Source: Microbacterium sp. M28 (GTDB taxonomy: Bacteria > Actinomycetota > Actinomycetes > Actinomycetales > Microbacteriaceae). Taken from it: a DNA stretch of 64,000 nt. A program made the position numbers and the translations under genes. A model generated the notes under the pieces. The model was given only the letters and a program-made list of their open reading frames with translations, was not told where the DNA came from and ran no database searches. The stretch covers positions 1,178,001 to 1,242,000 of the forward strand of contig NZ_CP107546.1 in assembly GCF_025836995.1 (NCBI RefSeq). Direction: 5' to 3'. This document shows positions 33,231 to 41,082 of this stretch, in pieces; positions within the stretch are counted from its first letter, which is position 1, and each line of letters opens with the position of its first letter.

Positions 33231-34574
33231 ATGCACACGCACGCACTCATCGAGCCCGTCCACCCGACCACAGAGCGCCCTGCCGGGCGAGGCAGGCTCG
33301 CGCTAGCGGCCGCCGCGGCAGGCACCGCCTTCGAGTGGTACGACTTCTTCCTCTACGGCACGGCGGCCGCGCTGGTCTTCCCCGTGGTCTTCTTCCCGGC
33401 CCAGGACCCGTTGATCGGCATCCTGCTGTCGTTCGCCACGTTCGCGACCGGATTCATCGCCCGTCCGCTCGGCGGTCTGCTGGCAGGGTCCCTCGGGGAC
33501 CGGTTCGGGCGCCGGCCGGTCCTCACGGCGACGCTGCTGGTGATGGGCCTCGCCACGGTGTGCATCGGTCTGCTGCCCGGATACGCGCAGATCGGTGTGC
33601 TCGCGCCGATCGCACTGGTCGCGCTGCGCTTCGTCCAGGGCCTGGCGGCAGGCGGAGAGTGGCCGGGTGCGATACTGATGGCGCTCGAGCACGCCCCGCG
33701 CGGGCGCGGTCTGCGGGGCGGGATCGTCGCGGCCTCCCTGTACGTCGGCCTCATCCTCGGCAATCTCGCCTTCGTCGTGGTGGTCGCACTGCTGGACGAG
33801 GCGGCGCTGTTCGAGTGGGGCTGGCGGATGCCGTTCCTGGCCAGCATCCTGCTCGTCGTCGTCGGGCTCGTGCTGCGGCGCCGCGTGACGGAGTCCCCGG
33901 AGTTCCTCGCCGGTGATGACGGCGTCGAGCGGCGGCGACCTCTGCGTGAGGCGCTCAGCGCGCCGCGGAACGTGATCTCGGTCGTGCTCGTACGGACGGG
34001 GCAGAACGCCTGCTTCTACACGATCACGGTGTTCTTCCTCGGCTATGCGACGACGGTGCTGGGATTCTCGGCTCAGGTTTCCCTGACGGCAGTGCTGGTC
34101 GCGGCGGCGCTCGCCGCGGTGATGTGCCCCGTCTGGGGTGCGCTCGGCGAGCGGATCGGCATGACGACGCTCACGGCGTGCAGCCTCGCCGGGCTCGGCC
34201 TGCTCGCCGTTCCCCTGTTCCTCATCCTCGACGGCGGCAGCGCGGCGGCGATCATCGGGGTGGTCGCCGTCACGATCGGCATCGTGAACGCGGCGGCCGA
34301 CGGCGTGCAGCCGCTGTGGTTCGCAGGGCTCTTCCCCGCGCGCCGCCGCTACTCCGGTATCTCGATCGGCCGCGAGATCGCCGGGGTCATCGGTGGAGGG
34401 CTGACGCCGCTCGCGGCCACGGCACTGGTCGCGGCGACGGGACACTGGTGGCCGGTGGCGGCGATCATGATCGTCGCCGCGGCCCTCGGAGTGGTTGGCG
34501 CCGTGATCGCACGCCCGGTCGATCGGCCCGTCGCGGCCCAGGAGGCAGCGAAAGACGACAGAATCAGAGCATGA
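33231..34574 (+). CDS. MHS-family MFS transporter under TPP riboswitch control
   Basis: This 447-residue, 12-helix transporter belongs to the metabolite:H+ symporter branch (AAAGTAFEWYDFFLYGTAAALVF; loop GDRFGRRP; FVQGLAAGGEWPGA). Family members move shikimate, proline/betaine, citrate or related compounds. Because its leader is a TPP riboswitch, the substrate is probably thiamine or a precursor such as HMP or thiazole. The start is fixed by the riboswitch-embedded AAGGGA. Its stop overlaps the ATG of the DUF1304 gene. Confidence 0.88.
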   Translation: MHTHALIEPVHPTTERPAGRGRLALAAAAAGTAFEWYDFFLYGTAAALVFPVVFFPAQDPLIGILLSFATFATGFIARPLGGLLAGSLGDRFGRRPVLTATLLVMGLATVCIGLLPGYAQIGVLAPIALVALRFVQGLAAGGEWPGAILMALEHAPRGRGLRGGIVAASLYVGLILGNLAFVVVVALLDEAALFEWGWRMPFLASILLVVVGLVLRRRVTESPEFLAGDDGVERRRPLREALSAPRNVISVVLVRTGQNACFYTITVFFLGYATTVLGFSAQVSLTAVLVAAALAAVMCPVWGALGERIGMTTLTACSLAGLGLLAVPLFLILDGGSAAAIIGVVAVTIGIVNAAADGVQPLWFAGLFPARRRYSGISIGREIAGVIGGGLTPLAATALVAATGHWWPVAAIMIVAAALGVVGAVIARPVDRPVAAQEAAKDDRIRA

Positions 34575-34963
34575 TCATCGCAGGGCTCATCCTCGCCGCA
34601 GCGGCAGCCGCCTTCCATGTCTTCATCTTCGCCCTCGAGTCGCTGAAGTGGACGGAGCCGTCGACACGGAAGGTGTTCGGCGTCGCGAGCGAGGCGGATG
34701 CCGAGACGATGAAGGCGCTCGCCTTCAACCAGGGCTTCTACAACCTGTTCCTCGCGCTCACGGCGTTCCTCGGTGTCGGGATGTACATCGTCGGGGCGAC
34801 CACCGTCGGACTCACGCTCGTCTTCGCCGGCACCGGCATGATGCTGGCGGCGGCGCTGGTGCTGATCCTGTCGGACCGCTCCAAGGCGCGTGCGGCGACC
34901 ATGCAGGGCACGCTGCCGCTGCTCGCGGTCATCGCGACGGCGATCGGCGTCGCGATCGGCTGA
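34571..34963 (+). CDS. DUF1304 small membrane protein
   Basis: This 130-residue protein has four hydrophobic helices and the family signature ESLKWTEPSTRKVFGV plus NQGFYNLFLALTA. Function is unknown. The ATG overlaps the transporter stop (ATGA), and a CAGAAT -10-like box is 6 nt upstream, so it may be translated both by coupling and from its own leaderless message. It converges with the serine hydrolase gene with 5 nt between stops. Confidence 0.8.
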   Translation: MIIAGLILAAAAAAFHVFIFALESLKWTEPSTRKVFGVASEADAETMKALAFNQGFYNLFLALTAFLGVGMYIVGATTVGLTLVFAGTGMMLAAALVLILSDRSKARAATMQGTLPLLAVIATAIGVAIG

Positions 34964-34968
34964 GCCGT

Positions 34969-36081
34969 TCAGCGGCCCGGCGACCCCTGCAGGTCGTCGA
35001 ACAGCGCCATGACGGCGGGTCCCATCTCCATCTGCGTCAACACGATCCGGAACGTCCCGTCGGGGTCGATGAAGAAGTCGGTGCCGAGCCCGCCGGACCA
35101 GCCGAAGCGTCCCGCATGCTCGCCTGCCGTCACGACCGCCACGCCGTAACCCCAGCCCAGACCGTCCCAGAACCCGGGGAAGAAGCTGTCCGGGGTCTTC
35201 AGCGCGTCGGGTATCCGATCGGTCCGCAGTTCGGCGAGCAGCTCGGGGGAGACGAACGAACGGCCGTCGATCCTGCCGCCCGCGGCGAGCATCCGCGCGA
35301 ACGCCGCGTAGTCGCGCGCGGTCGAGACGAGCTCGGCGTGACTGACATCGAACGGGGCGGGGGAGACATAGAAACCGCCGGCACGCGGCTCGATCTCGTA
35401 CCGGGTCCCGTCGCCATCGCGCCCGTACGCGGCGGGCAACCGATCGGCGTCCTGCGCCGGAACGGTGAAACGGGTGTCGACCATCCCGACCGGCTCGAAC
35501 ACGTCCGTCGTCAGGTGCGCCTCGAGCGGACCTCCGGTCAGTCGCGAGAGCAGGATGCCGAGGATGCCGAACGAATGGTGGTAGCGCCAGCCCTGGCCTG
35601 GGTTGAACGCCAGCGGAAGCTCGGCGAGCGCGTTCAGCCAGTCCTGCGCGCCCAGTGCGACGGCCTCCTGCGACGCTTCTGTCCGGTTCGCGATCATCGC
35701 GTCCTTCAGCGGTGAGGGCGTCGCGACCATGCCGTATCCGGAGGTGTTGGTGAGCAGATGGCGAACCGTGATCGGGGCGTTCGCCGGTTCGGTGTCCGTC
35801 AGCGGAGAGATCGGCGTCCGCAGCACGCGCCGGTCCGCCAGCTCGGGCAGCCACCGCTCCACGGGATCGTCCAGACCGAGGCGTCCGTCCGCGACGAGGC
35901 GCAGGGCCGCGACCGCCGTCACCGCCTTGGTCATCGATTGGATCCGGACGATCGCGTCGTCGGCGACGTCTCCGGCGGTGGTGATGTCGAGGCGTCCGTC
36001 CGCCGTGCCGTCGGCCACGATGATCCAGGGCGCGGTACCTCGGGCGACGTGGTCGTCCAGCAGTCCGGTCAGGTCGGTCAT
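34969..36081 (-). CDS. Serine hydrolase, class C beta-lactamase / esterase-like
   Basis: This 370-residue serine hydrolase has the SxxK nucleophile motif as QSMTK (Ser49, Lys52), a YxH variant in WRYHHSFG where YxN is usual, and a C-terminal FGWSGGLGTDF region in place of the KTG box. This pattern marks cytosolic esterase-type beta-lactamase relatives rather than true resistance enzymes. No signal peptide is seen. The ATG overlaps the GyrI-like gene's stop by ATGA. Confidence 0.82.
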   Translation of the reverse strand: MTDLTGLLDDHVARGTAPWIIVADGTADGRLDITTAGDVADDAIVRIQSMTKAVTAVAALRLVADGRLGLDDPVERWLPELADRRVLRTPISPLTDTEPANAPITVRHLLTNTSGYGMVATPSPLKDAMIANRTEASQEAVALGAQDWLNALAELPLAFNPGQGWRYHHSFGILGILLSRLTGGPLEAHLTTDVFEPVGMVDTRFTVPAQDADRLPAAYGRDGDGTRYEIEPRAGGFYVSPAPFDVSHAELVSTARDYAAFARMLAAGGRIDGRSFVSPELLAELRTDRIPDALKTPDSFFPGFWDGLGWGYGVAVVTAGEHAGRFGWSGGLGTDFFIDPDGTFRIVLTQMEMGPAVMALFDDLQGSPGR

Positions 36082-36710
36082 GACGTCTCGTCTCCTCGGG
36101 TGACGGGTTGGCGGAGGATCGTGCGCCGCTTGGCAGGGTCGCCCTTGCGCGGATCGCTGAAGTAGATCTCGTGGTGTCGCCCGGTCAGCGACAGCGCGTT
36201 CTGCGGGATGAACTCGTCGTGCATGCGCTCCAGCACTGGGGCCTCGTCGTCGAAGGCGCCCACGTGGAGCGTCTGCACGCACAGGCCTTCCGTCAGGCGC
36301 TCGAGCCGCACCTCGCCGATGCGCGCGGTCGGATTCTTCGCGGATGCCGTCGCCACGGCATCCGCGAAGAGGGCGTCGTCGACCCAGTCCGGTTGCATGA
36401 GCAGGAGGGTCCACGACCACTGCGACTTGTCACGCGCCGTCGTGAACGCGGCATGATCCTCTGCCCACCAGAGCCCCTCCAGCGGCATCACCACGAAGTC
36501 GCGGTCGAGTTCGCGCTTGCTGGCGAACTTCAGGGTGTAGGCGAGTGGGTACAGCGCCTCGACGGCGGTCGTGAACTCTGGCGCCGCGTTCGGATCGCCA
36601 TGGCCGTCGATCATCAGGTACTGCAGAGGCGGGACGTCGACGATGCGGAAGGCGCCCGAGCGTGCCCGGTAGGCGTCGACGGACTTCTTGAAGTCGATCT
36701 TCTCCGTCAT
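36078..36710 (-). CDS. GyrI-like small-molecule-binding domain protein
   Basis: This 210-residue protein (KIDFKKSVDAYRARSGAFRIVDVP, then FVVMPLEGLWWAED) belongs to the GyrI-like/SOUL superfamily of stand-alone ligand-binding proteins, with the YFSDPRKGDPAKRRTILRQP end typical of this subgroup. Some relatives are hydrolases of cyclopropanoid xenobiotics; function here is not shown. A weak CATGAT -10-like box sits 6 nt before the ATG. Confidence 0.75.
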   Translation of the reverse strand: MTEKIDFKKSVDAYRARSGAFRIVDVPPLQYLMIDGHGDPNAAPEFTTAVEALYPLAYTLKFASKRELDRDFVVMPLEGLWWAEDHAAFTTARDKSQWSWTLLLMQPDWVDDALFADAVATASAKNPTARIGEVRLERLTEGLCVQTLHVGAFDDEAPVLERMHDEFIPQNALSLTGRHHEIYFSDPRKGDPAKRRTILRQPVTRGDETS

Positions 36711-36736
36711 GTAGCCATCATGGCCCGTCCGATTCG

Positions 36737-37435
36737 TCAGCGCACGAAACCGGCCTGCACTCGGCCGCCCGCGCGGTCCAGCTCGGCGGAGACCGCATCC
36801 GCGAGCCCGGCGTGGTCGCCGAGAAGAAGCGGGCGCGCCAGCGCGTCGGCGCGGGAGACGTCCCACTCCCGCAGTCGCCGTGGCAGGTACTTTCCGGTGC
36901 CGATCCAGCGGGCGTGGGTCAGGAGCATCAGTTCGGCGGTCCGCTCGAACAGCGTCGCGCCGACCACCTGGCGCTCGAGCGGGTCTTCTGCGTCGCGCAG
37001 GTCGTCGAGGAGGTCGGTGATGACGTACCGACGCGTGGCGAGCTCCTGATCGGTCGGAGACGGACCGGCTGCGAGGATCGGCGCCCAGTGCGCGCGCTGC
37101 CGCTCGAGTTCCGGGCCGGAGCGGACCGCGACGCCTTCGACGAGCATGTGCACGATGACCGGACGGTGCTGCGCGACACCGCGACGCGCCCACTCGTCGA
37201 ACCCCCTCGGCGTGTAGGCGAACACCTCGAAGATCTCGCCCGCGTGCGCATACGTCGCCGCCATCGACTCGCGCGAGTCGTCGAAGAGGGCGTCGCCGAT
37301 CAGCAGCAGGTCGATGTCGCTGGTGCGGGTGCGCTCACCGCGCGACGTGCTGCCTCCGATCACGGCGACCTCGACATCCGGGAAGTGCGCGGCGACGAAG
37401 TCCTCCGTGATGTCCGCGTATCCGCCCGGTGTCAC
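36737..37435 (-). CDS. Nucleotidyltransferase-domain protein
   Basis: This 232-residue protein has an MNT-type nucleotidyltransferase core: GGSTSRGERTRTSDIDLLLIG, the GS plus DxD metal motif, followed by a helical C-terminal domain (TTAELML-like, KYLPRRLREWD) as in kanamycin nucleotidyltransferase-like proteins. It could adenylate a small molecule or protein. The GTG start overlaps the corA stop (GTGA), an unexplained pairing with a magnesium channel. Confidence 0.75.
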   Translation of the reverse strand: MTPGGYADITEDFVAAHFPDVEVAVIGGSTSRGERTRTSDIDLLLIGDALFDDSRESMAATYAHAGEIFEVFAYTPRGFDEWARRGVAQHRPVIVHMLVEGVAVRSGPELERQRAHWAPILAAGPSPTDQELATRRYVITDLLDDLRDAEDPLERQVVGATLFERTAELMLLTHARWIGTGKYLPRRLREWDVSRADALARPLLLGDHAGLADAVSAELDRAGGRVQAGFVR

Positions 37436-38451
37436 AGCCACTTCTTCCACTTGAACGCGGCGTAGAGGCCGACGCCGACGCCGAGCATCAGCAGCATCGC
37501 GAACGGATATCCCCAGCTCCAGTGCAGTTCCGGCATCACGTCGAAGTTCATGCCGTACACGCTGCCGACAAGCGTGGGCGCGAAGAGGATGGCTGCCCAC
37601 GCCGAGATCTTCTTCACCTCGTCGTTCTGCACGAGGCTGAGCTCCGTCATCCGGCGGACCTCGTCGTTCTGCCGCTGCGCGACGAGCGTGGCGTTCAGGC
37701 TCAGCGCGTTCTCCAGGATGGCGCGGAACGAGTCGGCGCGCTCGACGATGCGCAGGGTGTGGTCGAGCACGTCGCGCAGGCTGCGCTGCAGCTCGATGTC
37801 GACATCGTACTTGTCGGAGCCCCGACGCAGCGCCTCGACCATGTCGATCAGGGGGCGCGTGGCGCGCTGGAAGTTGATGACCTCGCGCGAGAGCTCGTAG
37901 ATACGGCGGGACACGGCTTCGTCGCCGGCGAAGATCTGATCCTCGATCTCGTCGATGTCGTTCTCCAGCCCGGCGATCACCGGACCGTACTCGTCGACGA
38001 CCTCGTCGAGGATCGCGTAGAGGACGGCCTCCGGGCCCATCGCCAGCAACTCGGGTGTCGCCTCGAGTCGCCGCCGCACGGTCCCCAGGCTCGGCGATTC
38101 GGCGTGACGGATGGTCACCACGAAGTCCTTGCCGACGAAGATGTGCAGTTCGCCGAACTCGACCACCTCGGTGGCGTCCAGGTAGCGGGCCGGGCGCAGT
38201 ACCACGAACAGCGTCTCGCCGTAGCGTTCCAGCTTCGCGCGCTGGTGTCCGGAGAGGGCGTCCTCGACCGCGAGGGGGTGGAGGGAGAACTCCTCGGCGA
38301 TCGAGTGCACCTCTTCGGGGCTCGGACGGTACAGGCCGATCCACGCCATGCCGGCGTTCTCGCGCATGGTCTCGTACGTGTCTGTCAGGGAGCCGGGTGC
38401 TCCGGTGCGACGTCCTTCGACGTACACGGCGTTGTCGATGAGTGCGGTCAT
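37432..38451 (-). CDS. corA: CorA family magnesium/cobalt channel
   Basis: This 339-residue protein has a large N-terminal cytoplasmic alpha/beta domain, a long stalk helix and two C-terminal transmembrane helices. The selectivity filter YGMNF (299-303) is intact, followed by a periplasmic loop FDVMPELHWSW and a basic KWKKW end. It imports Mg2+ as a pentamer. GAGGTGA precedes the ATG. It is transcribed toward the nucleotidyltransferase gene and has an unusually long 430-nt upstream region. Confidence 0.93.
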   Translation of the reverse strand: MTALIDNAVYVEGRRTGAPGSLTDTYETMRENAGMAWIGLYRPSPEEVHSIAEEFSLHPLAVEDALSGHQRAKLERYGETLFVVLRPARYLDATEVVEFGELHIFVGKDFVVTIRHAESPSLGTVRRRLEATPELLAMGPEAVLYAILDEVVDEYGPVIAGLENDIDEIEDQIFAGDEAVSRRIYELSREVINFQRATRPLIDMVEALRRGSDKYDVDIELQRSLRDVLDHTLRIVERADSFRAILENALSLNATLVAQRQNDEVRRMTELSLVQNDEVKKISAWAAILFAPTLVGSVYGMNFDVMPELHWSWGYPFAMLLMLGVGVGLYAAFKWKKWL

Positions 38452-38881
38452 GGGTCACCTCGATCAGGGGCGTCTGCACGACGTCGGGCGACGTCGCGGT
38501 GGGGCGCGCACACGCGCGTTCACGCCACCGCCTGCGTGCGAGGATCAACGCATCGAGATGCCGACCAGCGAAGCATGAGCGGTGGCGCGGCGACTATCAC
38601 TGGACATCGCGCATCACCTGCCTTCGGGTCGGTCGTGGGGCCGGATCGGCCTCCTGAAGGGTACACCACCGTCCTGGTCTCGAATTCGCGGAGGTGGCGT
38701 GTCTGGTCGCCTCGCGCGTCCGGAGGCGGCGATTCGCGACCCCTGGCTGGCCACGGGCGGCCGGGAGGGGGCGCAGATCGTCGCTGCGTGCCGGGCGACG
38801 CGGCACTATGCGACCCCTGCCTGGGCGTGGGTGCAGCAGCGCCGGGGTGACAACGGCCGGGATGCGCGCCAGACTCGTCGC
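38452..38881. other. 430-nt intergenic region between corA and dinB
   Basis: No convincing gene is present. On the corA side, CGCCACCGC (38523-38531) and GCGGTGGCG (38579-38587) form a perfect 9-bp dyad around a 47-nt insert with small hairpins, about 70 nt before the corA start, suggesting a structured leader. On the dinB side an imperfect direct repeat with core GCGACCCCTG occurs at 38736-38745 and 38810-38819, 74 bp apart. I could not match the corA leader to the known M-box consensus. Confidence 0.5.
38847..38881 (+). promoter_or_regulatory. dinB promoter, leaderless
   Basis: GTGACA (38847-38852), a 17-nt spacer and CAGACT (38870-38875) are followed after 6 nt by the dinB ATG. No actinobacterial LexA box is apparent nearby. 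Confidence 0.5.
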
Positions 38882-39958
38882 ATGGCTGCCTGGGTGCTGC
38901 ACGTCGACATGGATCAGTTCATCGCCGCGGTCGAAGTGCTGCGCCGACCCGAGCTCGCGGGGCTGCCCGTGATCGTCGGCGGCCGGGGCGATCCGACCGA
39001 GCGGGCGGTCGTCTCCACGGCATCCTACGAGGCTCGGGCCTTCGGAATCGGCTCGGGGATGCCGTTGAAGATCGCCGCGCGCAAGGCGCCGCCGGACGCC
39101 GTGTTCCTGGCGGTCGATCACGAGGCGTACGAGCAGGCGTCCCACGAGGTGATGACGACGCTGCGGTCGCTGCCAGGCGTCGTACTGGAGGTCATCGGGT
39201 GGGACGAGTGCTTCCTCGGGATCGAGACCGACGACCCGGAGGCCGTCGCCCGCGAAGCTCAGGATGCCGTGCACGCGGCGACGGGTCTGCACTGCTCCGT
39301 CGGGATCGGCGATAACAAGATCAGAGCCAAGATCGCGACCGAGTTCGGCAAGCCGCGCGGGATGTTCCGGCTCACAGAGCAGAACTGGTTCGCCGTGATG
39401 GGGGACAAGCCCACGCGCGACCTGTGGGGTGTGGGCCCGAAGGTCCAGAAGCGACTCGCCGCGCACGGGATCGCCACGGTGCGCCAGCTCGCGGATGCCG
39501 AGGAGAGCGAACTGGTCGGCGAGTTCGGTCCGAAGATGGGCGTCTGGTACCACGGGCTCGGCTCCGGGAGCGGCCCGGCCGTCGTCGACGACACCCCGTG
39601 GGTCGCGCGCAGCCACAGCCGCGAGACGACGTTCCAGCAGAACCTCACCACGTCAGCCGAGGTCGTCGATGCCGTGCGCGAGCTGGCTGCCGACGCATTC
39701 GAGGATTGCGCGGCCGAAGGAAGGCCGGTCATCCGCGTGCACCTGAAGGTCCGGTACGCGCCCTTCGAGACGAAGACCTTCGGCCGCAAGCTCCCCGCGC
39801 CGACGACCGACCGCGAGGACGTGATCGCTGCCGCCGTCGCGCTCGCCGAGGCCCTCGATCACGAGCGAGAGGTGCGGCTGCTGGGCGTTCGCGCGGAGAT
39901 GGCGATGCCCACCGGCGGTGACACCGCCGAGCGGACGCCCGTCCGGGGCCGGATCTGA
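38882..39958 (+). CDS. Y-family DNA polymerase IV, DinB2-like, lacking the aromatic steric gate
   Basis: This 358-residue translesion polymerase has catalytic carboxylates Asp9, Asp11 (HVDMDQFIAAVE), Asp108 and Glu109 (GWDECFLGI), a fingers SYEARAFGIGSGMP segment, the HhH region DLWGVGPKVQKRLAAHGI and a little-finger domain. The position filled by Phe/Tyr in canonical DinB proteins (the steric gate against ribonucleotides) is Ile14. This matches mycobacterial DinB2, where Leu14 allows efficient rNTP use. The usual C-terminal beta-clamp motif is not evident. The ATG at 38882 is favoured over a long in-frame extension because a leaderless promoter ends there. Confidence 0.88.
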   Translation: MAAWVLHVDMDQFIAAVEVLRRPELAGLPVIVGGRGDPTERAVVSTASYEARAFGIGSGMPLKIAARKAPPDAVFLAVDHEAYEQASHEVMTTLRSLPGVVLEVIGWDECFLGIETDDPEAVAREAQDAVHAATGLHCSVGIGDNKIRAKIATEFGKPRGMFRLTEQNWFAVMGDKPTRDLWGVGPKVQKRLAAHGIATVRQLADAEESELVGEFGPKMGVWYHGLGSGSGPAVVDDTPWVARSHSRETTFQQNLTTSAEVVDAVRELAADAFEDCAAEGRPVIRVHLKVRYAPFETKTFGRKLPAPTTDREDVIAAAVALAEALDHEREVRLLGVRAEMAMPTGGDTAERTPVRGRI

Positions 39959-40011
39959 CGAACGTAACGCGCCCGTGACGCGGCGGATGCGTCGCCGCAA
40001 CACCGCCTGCC

Positions 40012-40017
40012 TAGCGT
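40012..40017 (+). promoter_or_regulatory. -10 box (TAGCGT) of cynS
   Basis: TAGCGT would start transcription near 40024, giving a leader of about 45 nt that contains the GGAAGGAG ribosome-binding site. Upstream, GCGGCG and CGCCGC flank a short loop and may close off dinB transcription. Confidence 0.4.
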
Positions 40018-40068
40018 TCTGATCACGGAACGTCAGGCGCCGAGTGCGCCGGAAGGAGTGGGTAGGTC

Positions 40069-40524
40069 ATGATCTCGAAGCAGGATGCCGGCGAGCTGAT
40101 CGACGAGCGGCGTGCACGCGCAGGGCTCAGCTGGCGGACTCTGGCCGACCGGCTCGACATCCCACCGGTCTGGCTGGCCGCGGCAGCGCTGGGAATGCAT
40201 CCGCTGACCTCGGAACAGGCCGAGGAACTGGGCTACGCGCTCGATCTGGACGACGAACTGATCGCCGCCCTCGTCAGGCAGCCCAACCGCGCACCGGAAT
40301 CCGACATCTCCCGAGACCCGACGATCTACCGCTTCCACGAACTCGTCCAGGTATACGGTCCGGCACTGAAGTCGCTCATCCACGACGAGTTCGGCGACGG
40401 CATCATGAGCGCGATCAACTGCAGCATCTCGTTCGACCGCGTCGCGCATCCGGACGGGGACCGCGTCGTGATCACGATCGACGGGAAGTTCCTGCCGTAC
40501 GCGTGGGTGTCAGGAACCGCTTGA
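40069..40524 (+). CDS. cynS: Cyanase (cyanate hydratase)
   Basis: This 151-residue enzyme converts cyanate and bicarbonate to carbamate (then ammonia) and CO2. Its N-terminal helix-turn-helix-like domain (SWRTLADRLDIPPVWLAAA) and C-terminal catalytic domain are both present, with catalytic Arg88, Glu91 (YRFHELVQVYG) and Ser114 (GIMSAIN), equivalent to Arg96, Glu99 and Ser122 of the E. coli enzyme. GGAAGGAG precedes the ATG. No cyanate transporter or carbonic anhydrase lies next to it. Confidence 0.93.
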   Translation: MISKQDAGELIDERRARAGLSWRTLADRLDIPPVWLAAAALGMHPLTSEQAEELGYALDLDDELIAALVRQPNRAPESDISRDPTIYRFHELVQVYGPALKSLIHDEFGDGIMSAINCSISFDRVAHPDGDRVVITIDGKFLPYAWVSGTA

Positions 40525-40566
40525 ACCGGCTTGCGCGCGTCGCCCTGCAGGCGCGACGCTGGCACC

Positions 40567-41055
40567 ATGACCATCTCGGAGACCGATCTCGTCCACCTTC
40601 GCCGATGCGTGGATCTCGCGCGTGAGGCACTCGAGGACGGCGACGAGCCGTTCGGCTCCGTCCTCGTGTCGGGCGCCGGACAGGTGCTGTTCGAGGACCG
40701 CAATCGGGTGAAGGACGGCGACGGCACACGGCATCCGGAGTTCGAGATCGCCCGGTGGGCAGCCGCGCATCTGACTCCGGCGGAACGTGCGGATGCCGTG
40801 GTGTACACGTCCGGCGAGCACTGCCCGATGTGCTCGGCGGCTCACGGCTGGGTCGGGCTGGGGCGCATCGTGTACGCGGGCTCGACCGCGCAGCTGGTCG
40901 CGTGGGCGGCCGAGCGCGGCGTCCCCGCCGGGCCGGTGGCGCCGCTGCCGATCCAGGACGTCGTCCCTGGTGCTGTCGTGGATGGCCCGGCACTCGGCTT
41001 CGCCGAAGAGCTGCGCGCGCTGCACGAGCGCCGATGGGAGCGCGACGGCGTGTGA
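40567..41055 (+). CDS. Nucleoside/cytidine deaminase family protein
   Basis: This 162-residue zinc deaminase has the HxE motif as HPEFE and the CxxC pair in SGEHCPMCSAAHGW. The arrangement resembles the guanine/cytosine-deaminase (TadA-like) group, with EPFGSVLVSGAG near the start. The exact base is not clear. I chose the ATG at 40567; a GACGCT -10-like box lies 6 nt upstream. A longer start at 40531 is less likely. Confidence 0.78.
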   Translation: MTISETDLVHLRRCVDLAREALEDGDEPFGSVLVSGAGQVLFEDRNRVKDGDGTRHPEFEIARWAAAHLTPAERADAVVYTSGEHCPMCSAAHGWVGLGRIVYAGSTAQLVAWAAERGVPAGPVAPLPIQDVVPGAVVDGPALGFAEELRALHERRWERDGV

Positions 41056-41082
41056 TGGCCCCCGCGCCCCCGACCGGACGGC

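Noticed and set aside
38452..38600. M-box (Mg2+) riboswitch before corA
   Set aside because: AGGTGA and a GATAGTCGCCGC stretch are faintly similar to the consensus, but the rest does not fit; only a generic structured leader can be claimed.
38582..38881. Upstream extension of dinB by 100 codons
   Set aside because: The extra peptide has no polymerase features, and the N-terminal AAWVLHVDMDQF is the normal start of the DinB family.
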